Source: JABJAG01 sp038137215 (GTDB lineage: Bacteria; Pseudomonadota; Alphaproteobacteria; UBA6615). Taken from it: 64,000 nt of DNA. The notes under the pieces are model-generated. The model worked only from the letters and a program-made list of their open reading frames with translations, did no database searches and was not told the origin of the DNA. Position 1 is the first letter of the stretch; each line of letters begins with the position of its first letter. The position numbers and the translations under genes are program-made. Location: NCBI GenBank assembly GCA_038137215.1, contig JAYQBG010000014.1, positions 5,900 to 69,899 of the forward strand, read 5' to 3'. Positions 26,006 through 35,195 of this stretch are shown here, one piece after another.

Positions 26006-26802
26006 TTCCCTGAACCTGGGGTGAGTGCCGCAGCGAGCGGTTTCATCGCCCGACGGTCCGTAAAGTCCAGATTGATCGGGGTCACAGAGATCTTGCGGGC
26101 TTCCACCGCAGCCAGATCGGTGCCCTTCTTACCCGAACTGTGGGTCGGCAAGGCACCGACCCAGAAGTAGCGGCCTCCGCGCGGATGACGGCTTTCCACC
26201 AGCGAATCTCCCATGGGACGTGATCCCTGGGATGTGACTTCGACGCCTTCGACCTCATCGGGAAGACAATCGGGGAAATTCACGTTGATGAAGGTCCGTT
26301 TCGGCCAGCTCGCCCGAAGCAGTTTGCGAATCAGATCCGGAGCATACTTTTCCGCAGTCGCCCAATGGGTGTTGCTGCGATCGAAATCAGTCTGCTGGCT
26401 GAAGGCAATCGCCGGCACGCCCAGGATGGTGGCTTCCATCGCTGCAGAACAGGTGCCCGAATAGGTGATGAATTCCCCCATGTTACTGCCCCGGTTAACC
26501 CCGGAAAGCACCAGATCGGGTCTGCGATCCTTGAGCGCGTGGTGCACCCCTACAAGCACACTGTCGGTCGGGGTGCCCTCGACGGCGTAGCGGCGGGTTG
26601 CGATCCGCCGCAACCACAGTGGATAGCGCAAGGTCAGCGAATGGCCGGCACCGCTCTGCTCTTCAAGGGGAGCGCAGGTCCAGACATCGTCGGTGATCTG
26701 TCGGGCGATCCGTTCGAGAACCTTGATGCCCGGTGCCCGCACCCCGTCATCGTTGGAAACAAGAATTCGGAGCTTGTTGAGGCGCTTGGGAAATTCATGC
26801 AT
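26002..26802 (-). CDS. surE: 5'/3'-nucleotidase SurE
   Basis: Metal-dependent nucleoside monophosphate phosphatase of stationary-phase survival. It has 266 residues. The metal-site DD is in ILVSNDDGVRAPGIK and the Asn ligand in LVLSGVNRGSNMG. YSGTCSAAMEATILGVPAIAFSQ completes the signature. ATG 26802 (MHEFPKRLNKLRILV) is preferred. The frame is open further upstream inside serS. It overlaps the end of serS by 8 bases. Confidence 0.95.
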   Translation of the reverse strand: MHEFPKRLNKLRILVSNDDGVRAPGIKVLERIARQITDDVWTCAPLEEQSGAGHSLTLRYPLWLRRIATRRYAVEGTPTDSVLVGVHHALKDRRPDLVLSGVNRGSNMGEFITYSGTCSAAMEATILGVPAIAFSQQTDFDRSNTHWATAEKYAPDLIRKLLRASWPKRTFINVNFPDCLPDEVEGVEVTSQGSRPMGDSLVESRHPRGGRYFWVGALPTHSSGKKGTDLAAVEARKISVTPINLDFTDRRAMKPLAAALTPGSGK

Positions 26803-28081
26803 CGCCGTGGATGACCTCAAGCCCGCCCATATAGGAGCGCAGCGCTTCGGGACTGGTGATGGAACCGTCGGCGTTCTGATAGTTCTCAAGGACCGCAATC
26901 AATGCTCTACCGACCGCCACCCCGGAGCCGTTGAGCGTATGAACATGTTCGGGCCCCTGCCCCTCACCCGAGGGCCGGTACCGGGCATTCATGCGGCGCG
27001 CCTGAAACGCACGGGTGTTCGAAACGCTCGATATCTCGCGATAGGTATCCTGGCCCGGCATCCAGACTTCCAGATCGTGGGTCTTGGCCGCACCAAAGCC
27101 CGTATCACCACTGCACAGGACAACCACCCTGTAGGCGATTCCGAGGCGTTTGAGAATTTCCTCCGCGCATCCGGTCATCCGTTCGAGTTCCGCCTCGGAT
27201 TCGTCCGGCGAAACGATTGAAACCAGTTCAACCTTGTAGAACTGGTGCTGACGGAGCATCCCGCGTGTATCCTTCCCGGCTGCCCCGGCTTCCGCGCGGA
27301 AGCATGCCGTGTGAGCCGTGACACGATATGGAAGCTCGTCTTCATCCAGGATCTTGCCGGCGACCATGTTAGTCAAAGGCACCTCGGCGGTGGGAATCAA
27401 CCAGCATCCATCGGTGGTTCGAAACAGGTCGTCCCCGAATTTGGGAAGCTGCCCCGTGCCATAGAGAACATCTTCACGCACCAGCAGCGGCGGACTGACT
27501 TCGGTGTAGCCAAAGTCTTCGGTCTGCACATCCAGCATGAAATCCGCCAGAGCGCGTTCCATGCGGGCCAGCGCACCCTTGAGGATGACAAAACGGCTGC
27601 CCGAGATTTCGCTCGCCGTTTCGAAGTCCATCAATCCGAGGGCTTCGCCGAGTTCGTAGTGCGGCTTGGCCTCGAACTCGAATGCCGGCGGCGTGCCGAC
27701 CTTGCGTAGTTCGGAATTGTCATCCTCATCAGCGCCGTCCGGAACGTCATCATCAAGAACATTGGGAAGTGTCGAGAGAAGCTCGTTGAGAGCCGTCGAA
27801 GCCGTCCGCTCCTCGGCTTCGAGGGCCTCCATCTCGTCCTTCAGTCCGGAAACTTCGGCCTTGAGTGACTCCGCCTCTTTGGTGCGGCCGTCCTTCACAG
27901 CGGCGCCGATTTGCTTCGATGCCGCGTTCCGGCGCTCCTGCATCTCCTGCAAGCGCGTTTGCGCGCTGCGCCGTGCGGTGTCGAGTTCGAGCACGCGCCC
28001 GGAAACCGGGCTGTCGCCACGGCGTTGAAGGCTGCGGTCGAGGGCTTCGGGATTCTCTCGAATCCATTTCAGGTCAAACAT
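26795..28081 (-). CDS. serS: Seryl-tRNA synthetase
   Basis: Charges tRNA-Ser. It has 428 residues. An N-terminal long antiparallel coiled coil (residues about 30-105, rich in Glu/Lys/Arg) binds the tRNA. The class II catalytic core shows motif 2 in FRAEAGAAGKDTRGMLRQHQ and motif 3 in NGSGVAVGRALIAVLENYQ. It starts MFDLKWIRENPEALDRSL, the family-typical start. It heads the serS-surE-pcm-nlpD-like run. Confidence 0.98.
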   Translation of the reverse strand: MFDLKWIRENPEALDRSLQRRGDSPVSGRVLELDTARRSAQTRLQEMQERRNAASKQIGAAVKDGRTKEAESLKAEVSGLKDEMEALEAEERTASTALNELLSTLPNVLDDDVPDGADEDDNSELRKVGTPPAFEFEAKPHYELGEALGLMDFETASEISGSRFVILKGALARMERALADFMLDVQTEDFGYTEVSPPLLVREDVLYGTGQLPKFGDDLFRTTDGCWLIPTAEVPLTNMVAGKILDEDELPYRVTAHTACFRAEAGAAGKDTRGMLRQHQFYKVELVSIVSPDESEAELERMTGCAEEILKRLGIAYRVVVLCSGDTGFGAAKTHDLEVWMPGQDTYREISSVSNTRAFQARRMNARYRPSGEGQGPEHVHTLNGSGVAVGRALIAVLENYQNADGSITSPEALRSYMGGLEVIHGDA

Positions 28082-28141
28082 GGTTTCTGCGCCGAATTGG
28101 GGTTCGCGCCCTTATAGGGATGCGCGCGAATCGCGTCCAGT

Positions 28142-28993
28142 TCAGGCCTCGCCGCTGGCTTCGGCCGCGGACCTGTCTTTCGAACGCCAGATCAGGACCG
28201 AACAATAGATCGAAACTTCGTAAAGGATAATGATCGGGATCGCGAGCGCGAGCTGACTGAGGGGATCTGGCGGCGTCAGGATCGCCGCCGCGACAAAGGC
28301 AATGACGATCGCATAACGGCGTTTCTTACGCAGACCGGCCGGTGTCACCATACCAACCCGTGCCAGCAGCGAAATCACGACCGGCAGTTCAAAACTCAAC
28401 CCGAACGCAAAGATCAGGCGCATCACCAGGGACAGGTACTCGTTGACCTTCGGCTCCAGTTCGATCGGCAACTCGCCCTGCCCGACCACGAGCTGCTCAA
28501 ACCCGGTGAAGAACTCCCAGGCGACCGGCATCACGAAGTAGTAGACAAACGCGCCACCACCGAAAAACAGGAACGGCGTGGCAATCAGAAAGGGCAGAAA
28601 CGCCCCCTTCTCGTTCTTGTAGAGCCCCGGCGCCACGAACATCCAGACCTGGGCGGCAAAGACCGGAAAGGAAATGAAGGCGGCGGCAAAGAAAGCCACC
28701 TTGATATTCGTGAAGAACTTTTCGTGCATCGCCGTGAAGATCAGCCGGCGGTTCTCGTTGCCGGACCACACGTCCGCAAGCGGCGCGACAAGAAAGTTGA
28801 AGAAGCTGTTCGAGAAATAGAAACAGATCAGAAACACGATGACGAACGCGATCGCCGCGTACATCAGACGCTTGCGAAGTTCCGTCAGGTGTTCGATCAG
28901 CGACATCTTGCGATCGTCGAGACCGTCCGGCCCTGCATCCGGCGCCTCCTCGTCCGGCCCCTCGATCTTGTCGTTTTCCGTCTCGGTACTCAC
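28142..28993 (-). CDS. tatC: Sec-independent translocase subunit TatC
   Basis: Polytopic receptor for twin-arginine signal peptides. It has 283 residues with six hydrophobic segments. The conserved SLIEHLTELRKRL lies before helix 1, and the later FPVFAAQVWMFVAPGLYKNEK and FGLSFELPVVISLL are family hallmarks. The acidic N-terminal extension of about 28 residues is longer than in E. coli. It overlaps the tatB 3' end by 4 bases in the order tatA-tatB-tatC. Confidence 0.97.
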   Translation of the reverse strand: MSTETENDKIEGPDEEAPDAGPDGLDDRKMSLIEHLTELRKRLMYAAIAFVIVFLICFYFSNSFFNFLVAPLADVWSGNENRRLIFTAMHEKFFTNIKVAFFAAAFISFPVFAAQVWMFVAPGLYKNEKGAFLPFLIATPFLFFGGGAFVYYFVMPVAWEFFTGFEQLVVGQGELPIELEPKVNEYLSLVMRLIFAFGLSFELPVVISLLARVGMVTPAGLRKKRRYAIVIAFVAAAILTPPDPLSQLALAIPIIILYEVSIYCSVLIWRSKDRSAAEASGEA

Positions 28994-29454
28994 GACGAAA
29001 CCTCACCCGAGGTCTTGGGAGCCGCAGCCTTGTCAGGATCGGCATCGTCCGTTGACGTGTCTTCGTCGACCGTTTCTTCCGGAGTTGCAGCAACTATGGC
29101 TTCGGCGTCCGCTTCCGCCGTTTTTGGCGGCTCCCGGTTCACGTCGTCCAGAATGCTGTTCATCTCGATGGGGTCGTCGTCCAGACCCAGAGGGTCCTTC
29201 TCGGAATCCGTCAATTTGCCCAAGGCCTTCGCCGGATCACGATAGTCCATATCCCGGAGGTCGCGTTTGACGTCATCGAGCCCGGATTCTCGCGCGATAT
29301 CGTCAAGACCAGACTGGAACTCGCGCGCGGCTCCGCGAAGCTTTCGCACGACCCCCATCACTGTTCGGATCGCGTTCGGTAGCTCTTTCGGGCCAATGAC
29401 GATCAACGCCACGACCATGATGAGCATGAGCTCTGGCCAACCGAGGTCAAACAT
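28990..29454 (-). CDS. tatB: Sec-independent translocase subunit TatB
   Basis: Single-pass Tat component that partners TatC in signal-peptide binding. It has 154 residues. The start MFDLGWPELMLIMVVALIV is followed by the hinge IGPKELPNAIRTV and an amphipathic helix. The C-terminal half is strongly acidic and low in complexity. ATG 29454 was chosen over an upstream in-frame start because MFDLGW is the family start. It lies 56 bases after tatA. Confidence 0.95.
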   Translation of the reverse strand: MFDLGWPELMLIMVVALIVIGPKELPNAIRTVMGVVRKLRGAAREFQSGLDDIARESGLDDVKRDLRDMDYRDPAKALGKLTDSEKDPLGLDDDPIEMNSILDDVNREPPKTAEADAEAIVAATPEETVDEDTSTDDADPDKAAAPKTSGEVSS

Positions 29455-29510
29455 ATTCGCGGAATCCAATTACAGTCCGGCGCACACCGGACTTGCGCGC
29501 CCCGTTGAAA

Positions 29511-29738
29511 TCAGCTTTTGGCCGTTTCGTCTTCGCGCGCCGTTGTTGTCGTCGTGCTTGCCGGGGCTTCTTCGATTTTTTCGGACGACGCCGAGTTCTC
29601 GTCCTTCATGTTGCTTTTGAAGGACTTGATGCCCTTTGCGACATCACCCATCAGACTGGGTATTTTACCGCGTCCGCCAAAAAGAACGAGGACGACCACA
29701 AGGACGATGACCCAATGCCAAATTGAAAACGTGCCCAT
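29511..29738 (-). CDS. tatA: Sec-independent translocase subunit TatA
   Basis: Pore-forming single-pass Tat subunit. It has 75 residues, beginning MGTFSIWHWVIVLVVVLVLF, then the GG hinge (LFGGRGKIPSLMGDVAKGIK), an amphipathic helix, and a short acidic/Thr-rich tail. It is the first gene of tatABC. Confidence 0.96.
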   Translation of the reverse strand: MGTFSIWHWVIVLVVVLVLFGGRGKIPSLMGDVAKGIKSFKSNMKDENSASSEKIEEAPASTTTTTAREDETAKS

Positions 29739-29865
29739 TCTCAGGTGCTCCGCTGGATAGAGGTGTTATTCGAAGCGTCGAAATTTTATCCAGACTATCG
29801 CAGAAAGGTGCCTTTCCCGCAATGACTCTCACGCCGTTGTGCACGTGGTTCGACAGTATTCTCAG

Positions 29866-30918
29866 TTATTTAGGGAAGATGAACGTCTGGCTCTCATCCC
29901 GTGTGACGGCCACATTCTCACCGACAGATGGCAGTCTTCGGCCCGGGACGTGAATGCGCACTTCGGTGGAGGCTGCGTCGTCCAGTCGCACATCGATGAG
30001 ACTGCTGCGACCGAGGAACCGGGCCGATGTCACCGTCCCATGGCCATTGCCCCCGTTATCCGTCAGGGCGAGAGCCTCCGGACGGACAAAAACATCAACA
30101 GCCGTGCCGCTGACCGTGCCGTTCGTGGAGACCGGTCCGAGCGCGGTCTGCACCGAACCGTTTTCCACGAGACCGGAAAACTTGTTCACATCCCCAAAGA
30201 ACGACGCCACAAAGGCGTCCGCGGGATGTGAGTAAACCTCATCAGGCGTTCCAACCTGCGAGATGCGTCCCGCCTCCATCACGACAATCCGATCCGCCAG
30301 GAACATGGCCTCTTCCGGGTCGTGGGTAACCATGAGCGTTGCAATACCGCTGTCGCGCAGGATCTCTGCCGCCTGATCCCGGATACGATGCCGCAATGAA
30401 GTATCAAGCCCCGAGAAGGGTTCATCGAGAAGAACGACGCGGGGACGCGGTGCCAACGCGCGTGCCAGCGCCACCCGCTGTTGCTGGCCGCCGGACAATT
30501 CGTGCGGAAAGGCATTGGCATGAGAGGTCATTCCGGTGCGTTCAAGCGCTGTCGCGACCCTTGCCTCCCGTTCCTGACTGCTACACTTCTGCAATCCGAA
30601 TGCGATATTGGCGCGCACCGTCAGATGCGGGAACAGCGCATAGTCCTGGAACACTAATCCGACATTGCGATATTCCGGGGGAATATTGGTCCGCTCATCT
30701 CCCATCACCCGGCCCCCGATGCTCACCCGGCCGTTCTGCAGAGGTTCCAGGCCTGCGGCCACACGCAACAGGGTCGTCTTGCCGCAGCCTGACGGGCCGA
30801 CGAGGCAGACTACTTCGCCGGCGCCAACGGTCAGACTGGCATCGTAAACCGCCACCACCGGCCCAAACCGATGGCTCATATGTTCGATTGCAAGATCGTT
30901 TAACTCAGATGTCATCAT
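29866..30918 (-). CDS. ABC transporter ATP-binding protein, ferric-iron (FbpC) type
   Basis: A 350-residue ATPase with Walker A GPSGCGKTTLLR, Q loop LVFQDYALFPHLT, signature LSGGQQQRVALARAL, Walker B VVLLDEPFSGLD, and H loop MVTHDPEEAMF. A C-terminal TOBE-like regulatory region follows (FVRPEALAL, SARFLGRSSLIDVRL). The closest family pattern is FbpC/PotA-like iron(III) importers, and an upstream Fur-like box supports iron. No permease or binding-protein gene is next to it, so it is an orphan ATPase in this window. Two adjacent ATG codons (30918, 30915) are equally possible starts. Confidence 0.85.
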   Translation of the reverse strand: MMTSELNDLAIEHMSHRFGPVVAVYDASLTVGAGEVVCLVGPSGCGKTTLLRVAAGLEPLQNGRVSIGGRVMGDERTNIPPEYRNVGLVFQDYALFPHLTVRANIAFGLQKCSSQEREARVATALERTGMTSHANAFPHELSGGQQQRVALARALAPRPRVVLLDEPFSGLDTSLRHRIRDQAAEILRDSGIATLMVTHDPEEAMFLADRIVVMEAGRISQVGTPDEVYSHPADAFVASFFGDVNKFSGLVENGSVQTALGPVSTNGTVSGTAVDVFVRPEALALTDNGGNGHGTVTSARFLGRSSLIDVRLDDAASTEVRIHVPGRRLPSVGENVAVTRDESQTFIFPK

Positions 30919-30965
30919 TCAGTGCCGAATACACCGGTAAGGTTCTACCGGTACACCGGAACTTA

Positions 30966-30982
30966 TTGAAAACGATTATCAA
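30966..30982 (-). promoter_or_regulatory. Fur-box-like operator upstream of the FbpC-type gene
   Basis: On the minus strand TTGATAATCGTTTTCAA is an imperfect dyad. Compared with TGATAATnATTATCA, only two of the 14 fixed positions differ. It lies about 50 bases before the ABC ATPase start, where a repressor would block transcription. It suggests iron-responsive control by Fur or a relative. Confidence 0.6.
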
Positions 30983-31000
30983 CCGCAACCAGTAGCGGGA

Positions 31001-31705
31001 TTATGTTCCTGTCTCGTCCGCCAGGTCGTCCGCCAGGTCCTCCTCGGGGTCGAGCGGTTCATCGGGTTCGGCATCGCTTTCGGATTCTCCTGTGACGGAG
31101 TCGAAGGGCAATTCGTCCTTGCCCGCCGAGGACGCGTAGATATTCACCGCGGGGCGTTGGTCGATCAGGCCCGCGGCCTTGAGTTCCTGAACACCCGGGA
31201 GGTCTTTCAGGCTCTCGATCCCGAAATGCGACAGGAACTTCTCCGTCGTCACCCAGGTCAGAGGGCGTCCGGGAGAGCTCCGCCGGCGGCCCGGCCGGAT
31301 CCAGTCCACTTCCAAAAGCACGTCCATTGTGCCCTTGCTCAGGCTGACACCGCGAATTTCTTCGATTTCCGCACGCGTCACCGGTTGATGGTAGGCCACC
31401 ACCGCAAGCGTTTCATGGGCGGCCCGCGACAAACGACGCTGGGCCACCCGTTCGATCTTCAGACGGTCGGCCAGGTCCGGCGCCGTGCGCAGGGTCCACT
31501 TGCCGCCGACATTGACAAGGTTCACCCCCCGTCCCGCGTAAAGCTTGTGGAGGTCCTCCAGCAGTTCGGGGACATCGGTGCCTTCGGGCAACTGCGCGGC
31601 AATCGAGGCCACATCAAGCGGTTCGGCGGCAGCAAACAAGACCGCCTCGGCAAGGCGCAGCAGATCCGTGCGTTCATCCAGTTCCAGTTCGGGATTAATC
31701 GTCAA
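31001..31705 (-). CDS. scpB: Segregation and condensation protein B
   Basis: Winged-helix kleisin-associated subunit of the Smc-ScpAB condensin. It has 234 residues if started at TTG 31705, which overlaps the scpA stop by 11 bases and gives MTINPELELDERTDLLRLAE. Family motifs follow: AVLFAAAEPLDVASIAAQLP, ETLAVVAYHQPVTRAEIEEI and RGVSLSKGTMDVLLEVDWI. The C-terminal tail is acidic and low in complexity. The frame is open far upstream within scpA, so the TTG is chosen by homology and overlap. No ATG is close. Confidence 0.88.
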   Translation of the reverse strand: MTINPELELDERTDLLRLAEAVLFAAAEPLDVASIAAQLPEGTDVPELLEDLHKLYAGRGVNLVNVGGKWTLRTAPDLADRLKIERVAQRRLSRAAHETLAVVAYHQPVTRAEIEEIRGVSLSKGTMDVLLEVDWIRPGRRRSSPGRPLTWVTTEKFLSHFGIESLKDLPGVQELKAAGLIDQRPAVNIYASSAGKDELPFDSVTGESESDAEPDEPLDPEEDLADDLADETGT

Positions 31706-32549
31706 GGCTTGCGCCCCCTGCTTGCTCTGAAGATGACGCCGAATCTTCCGGTCGGCTACGGAAATAGATCGGTCCGAAACGTTGATCCTGGCGGATTTCC
31801 GCATGACCGTCGCGCACCAGTTCCAGGCTGGCCACGAAGGTGGCGGCAATGGCCGCGCGGGTCGGCAAACCCTCCAAAAGGTCCTCGGGCAGGAAACTCG
31901 ACAAGGTTGCCCAGTCCGGCGACTTCCCGAGCACGCTGCGCAGGCGGCCGAGCGCGTCATCGACCGAAAAGAGTTCGAACTGCTCAATGGTGAGCGTTTC
32001 CACCTTGCCGCGGCGCTGGAGGGAGCCATAGGCCTCAAGCATCTCAAACAGAGAGGCCTCATAGACCGATTGGGTCACCACGCGGATGCCCTCGGGGGCG
32101 CCGCGCGGGAAAACGTCCCGACCCAATAGCGGACGTGCAAACAGGGTCTCGGCTGCCTTGCGCATGGCCTCGAGGCGCTGCAACTGGAATTGCAGAGCCG
32201 CCGCCATTTCGGCCGCTGTCGGCTCCTCGCCCTCGGTTTCCTCGACAGGCAGAAGGAGACGCGACTTGAGATAGGCGAGCCAAGCTGCCATCACCAGATA
32301 GTCCGCGGCGATTTCCAGGCGAAGCCGCTTGGCCTCCTGAATGTACTGCAGATACTGTTCGGCGAGCGCCAGGACCGAAATCTTCGTCAGATCGACTTTC
32401 TGATCGCGGGCAAGCGATAGCAGCAGGTCGATCGGGCCCTCGAATCCTTCCAGGTTCACGACCAACGCATTGCTGCCGGCCGACGGCGTCTCGGTCCCTG
32501 ATTGGTAATCGGGCACCGGCTGCTCAAAATTTTCGGTCGTCTCGCTCAT
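31695..32549 (-). CDS. scpA: Segregation and condensation protein A
   Basis: Kleisin subunit bridging the Smc heads. It has 284 residues. The N-terminal signature is NLEGFEGPIDLLLSLARDQKVDL, then YLVMAAWLAYLKSRLLLP, and a C-terminal winged helix around ELVRDGHAEIRQDQRFGPI. I chose ATG 32549 (MSETTENFEQ). It overlaps the upstream protease gene by 4 bases and the downstream scpB by 11, so the block is translationally coupled. Confidence 0.93.
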   Translation of the reverse strand: MSETTENFEQPVPDYQSGTETPSAGSNALVVNLEGFEGPIDLLLSLARDQKVDLTKISVLALAEQYLQYIQEAKRLRLEIAADYLVMAAWLAYLKSRLLLPVEETEGEEPTAAEMAAALQFQLQRLEAMRKAAETLFARPLLGRDVFPRGAPEGIRVVTQSVYEASLFEMLEAYGSLQRRGKVETLTIEQFELFSVDDALGRLRSVLGKSPDWATLSSFLPEDLLEGLPTRAAIAATFVASLELVRDGHAEIRQDQRFGPIYFRSRPEDSASSSEQAGGASLDD

Positions 32550-33229
32550 ACAAGTCCCACAACGCGAACCAGAATGCCTCGCAGGAATTCCACAGGAGTT
32601 CCCACCAGCCAACGGAAGATATTCAGGTCCAGACCCAGCGTCTGACCCGCCCAGGGAAGAATAAAGATCAGTCCGATCAGAATAAACAAACCGTAGCGCT
32701 CCAGCTTTGCCAGAGGCAGCGCCAGCCGGTAGGGCAACAACCCGACGGCGACGCGGCCGCCATCCAGCGGCGGGAGCGGCAGCATATTAAAAACAGCCAG
32801 CAACAAATTGAGATTAATGGAGTTTATCAGGTTTCGCGCAATCCATTCCCCGACCTCCGGCCCGAGAAATTGGATGAAATGCAGGCCGATCGCGGACAGG
32901 ATTGCGAGCCCGATATTGATCCCCGGACCCGCCGCGGCAACCAGTACCATGTCGCGCCGCGGATGGCCGAGTCGCCCAAAATTAACCGGTACGGGTTTTG
33001 CCCAGCCGAACAGAATTCCGCCGAAGGTGATCAACAGCGCCGGCAGGATAATGGTGCCGAACCGGTCGATATGTACCAGCGAATTGAAAGTGACACGCCC
33101 GAGCTGCTTGGCCGTGTCATCCCCCAGCTTCCAGGCGGCCCAGCCATGGGCGGCTTCATGCATGGTGATCGCGATCAGGACGGGAAGCACCCAGATCGAG
33201 GCGAGATACAGGATTGCGTTGATGTCCAA
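32546..33229 (-). CDS. Site-2 protease family membrane metalloprotease
   Basis: A 227-residue M50-type intramembrane protease, YwhC-like, without PDZ domains. The zinc motif is TMHEAAHGWAAW (HExxH). The third ligand region is NMLPLPPLDGGRV. There are several membrane helices. It sits between nagZ and scpA in a common alphaproteobacterial order. The substrate is unknown. Confidence 0.9.
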   Translation of the reverse strand: MDINAILYLASIWVLPVLIAITMHEAAHGWAAWKLGDDTAKQLGRVTFNSLVHIDRFGTIILPALLITFGGILFGWAKPVPVNFGRLGHPRRDMVLVAAAGPGINIGLAILSAIGLHFIQFLGPEVGEWIARNLINSINLNLLLAVFNMLPLPPLDGGRVAVGLLPYRLALPLAKLERYGLFILIGLIFILPWAGQTLGLDLNIFRWLVGTPVEFLRGILVRVVGLV

Positions 33230-33239
33230 GGATGCGGTC

Positions 33240-34253
33240 TCAGCTCTTCAGGAACTGCGAGAGCAGTTCGGCGTAGTGGTCCGCTGTATTGTTGGCAGGT
33301 GTTGGTCGCGCCGCACAAGCCCGCTGCCAGCGGTCGAGACTGGATTGATTGAGCGCACGCGCAGCCGCTGCGACCTGCATCATCTCTGCCAGATCGCCGG
33401 TGCAGTGGAGAACGGCATCACACCCGGCCTCCAGCACCTGTGCGGCGCGCCGCGCCGGCGACCCGTCAAGCGCCGACATGGCGATATCATCGCTGAACAG
33501 AAACCCGTCAAACCCGATTTCCTCACGGATCACTTCGGAAATGACCTTCGGCGATATGGTGGCCGGCGCTTCAGTGTCGATGGCCCCAAACACCACATGG
33601 GCGCTCATGCCGACCGGCAGATCGCGCAGCGCCCGAAACACGGCAAAATCATGCGCGCGCAGGGTTTCTGCATCTGTCGCAACACGGGGAAGTGTCCGGT
33701 GACTGTCAACGCGCGCCCGTCCGTGCCCGGGCAGGTGCTTGACCACCGGCAGGCAGCCTTCCTGCAACAACCCCTCTGACATTTTCCGGGCAAGCGCCGA
33801 CACCACGTTCGGGCGGTCCGAATAGGCCCGCGAGCCGATTGCGCCGGTCGTCTCGGGCAGACCGAGATCGGCAACCGGCGCACAATCGACATCAATTCCC
33901 AGATCGCGGAGTTCCGCCCCGAACATCGCGCCCAGAGTTAGCGCTGCCTTCTCGGCCCGGCCACTGTCACGCAAGTACAGATTTCCCAGCGTGCGGGCAT
34001 CAGGGGCGTTGTGCCAGGTCGGCGGACGCAACCGCATGACGGTGCCCCCTTCCTGATCGATCAGCACCGGCGCGTCGTCCCGTTCCACGCACTCCCGCAA
34101 ATCCGCCGTCAGGCGGCGGATGGCGTCCGGAGCCTCGCAATTCCGCGCGAACAGAATGAAGCCGAGCGGATTTGCATCGCGCAGAAAGGCCTGTTCGTCG
34201 GATGACAGTTCGGTACCCGAAACGGCAAATATGGCCGCGAGCGGCGCGGTCAC
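33240..34253 (-). CDS. nagZ: Beta-N-acetylhexosaminidase
   Basis: Glycoside hydrolase family 3 enzyme that releases N-acetylglucosamine from muropeptides in cell-wall recycling, in the cytoplasm. It has 337 residues, normal size. The catalytic loop is KHLPGHGRARVDSH (His of the Asp/His pair), and the nucleophile region is FDGFLFSDDIAMSAL (Asp). LIDQEGGTVMRLRPP also matches. It lies 30 bases downstream of the SPOR gene and 10 upstream of the protease gene. Confidence 0.94.
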   Translation of the reverse strand: MTAPLAAIFAVSGTELSSDEQAFLRDANPLGFILFARNCEAPDAIRRLTADLRECVERDDAPVLIDQEGGTVMRLRPPTWHNAPDARTLGNLYLRDSGRAEKAALTLGAMFGAELRDLGIDVDCAPVADLGLPETTGAIGSRAYSDRPNVVSALARKMSEGLLQEGCLPVVKHLPGHGRARVDSHRTLPRVATDAETLRAHDFAVFRALRDLPVGMSAHVVFGAIDTEAPATISPKVISEVIREEIGFDGFLFSDDIAMSALDGSPARRAAQVLEAGCDAVLHCTGDLAEMMQVAAAARALNQSSLDRWQRACAARPTPANNTADHYAELLSQFLKS

Positions 34254-34283
34254 GGCGAGTACACGGTCAAGAAATACGGCATC

Positions 34284-35186
34284 TCAGGGCGCGACGATCA
34301 GACAATCCTGATTGCGGGATTTGAGCTTGCCACAGAGGCTGGACGCCGCTGCGCGATCGGCAAGCGGCCCGGCCTGAATTCGATAGAACGTACCCCGGTC
34401 CAGCGTGATCGTCTGAACATTCAGGGCAAGCGATCCGAGCAGGTCGCTGTTCTTGCTCTGCATCCGTGCCCATTCACTCTCGGCCGAGGCACGGCTGGAG
34501 ACAGACGCCAGCTGGATTTTCCACCCCGGCCCTGCGGCTGCGGCCGGTGCGGGCTTGGCCTCGGGTTTCGGCGCAGGCGCCGCTGCCACCGGTGCCGGTA
34601 CAGGCACGGCAGGTTCGGGCTCAACAGCCAGGGCGGGTGCCGGCGGTGGCGGAGGTACGACAGCAGCCTGCGAGTTGGGCTCGCTGTCGGCCGACGGCGT
34701 CGGTACCGGCTGGGCCGGTACGCGTTCGGGAACCGTCACAGTTTCGGGTGTGGCTTGCGGCTGTGGTGCGTCAACGACGGGGGTCTTCGGTGCTGCGGCC
34801 ACTTTGGGCGCAGCCGGACGTTCGGCCGGCTCCTCGGGTGGCGGCAGAAGCCGCTCAACAGGTTCCTGGACCTGCCCCGGCGCCAGGCGATTGAAGACCA
34901 GCTTGTCCTGATGCGGAACATCGAGGCCACCAGGTTCGGCGGGCGGGCGTTTGAACGGCTCGGGGGCGGCTCGCACGACAGGTGCGGCTTCTTCGGCACC
35001 CGAACGGATACCCTGCTGGAATACGAACCAGCCCACGGCCACCACCGCCACGAGCCCGATCACCACGGCGCCGCTGGCGAACAGCTTGGCGCGCGCGCTC
35101 ATCCCCGGACGGGGTTCATCGAATGCTTCGTCTGAAAACGGATCGTCAAACCGGTCGTTGGGACCAATGATTTCCGGATCGCTCAT
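34284..35186 (-). CDS. SPOR-domain membrane protein
   Basis: A 300-residue bitopic inner-membrane protein. The cytoplasmic N terminus is acidic, and one transmembrane helix lies near residues 34-56. A long Pro/Ala/Glu-rich periplasmic linker (about 150 residues) precedes a C-terminal SPOR domain (from WKIQLASVSSRASAESEW to YRIQAGPLADRAAASSLCGK) that should bind denuded septal peptidoglycan. It belongs to the division-associated SPOR group, although not clearly FtsN. The neighbours argS and nagZ are the usual ones. Confidence 0.88.
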   Translation of the reverse strand: MSDPEIIGPNDRFDDPFSDEAFDEPRPGMSARAKLFASGAVVIGLVAVVAVGWFVFQQGIRSGAEEAAPVVRAAPEPFKRPPAEPGGLDVPHQDKLVFNRLAPGQVQEPVERLLPPPEEPAERPAAPKVAAAPKTPVVDAPQPQATPETVTVPERVPAQPVPTPSADSEPNSQAAVVPPPPPAPALAVEPEPAVPVPAPVAAAPAPKPEAKPAPAAAAGPGWKIQLASVSSRASAESEWARMQSKNSDLLGSLALNVQTITLDRGTFYRIQAGPLADRAAASSLCGKLKSRNQDCLIVAP

Positions 35187-35195
35187 TCCCTTGCC

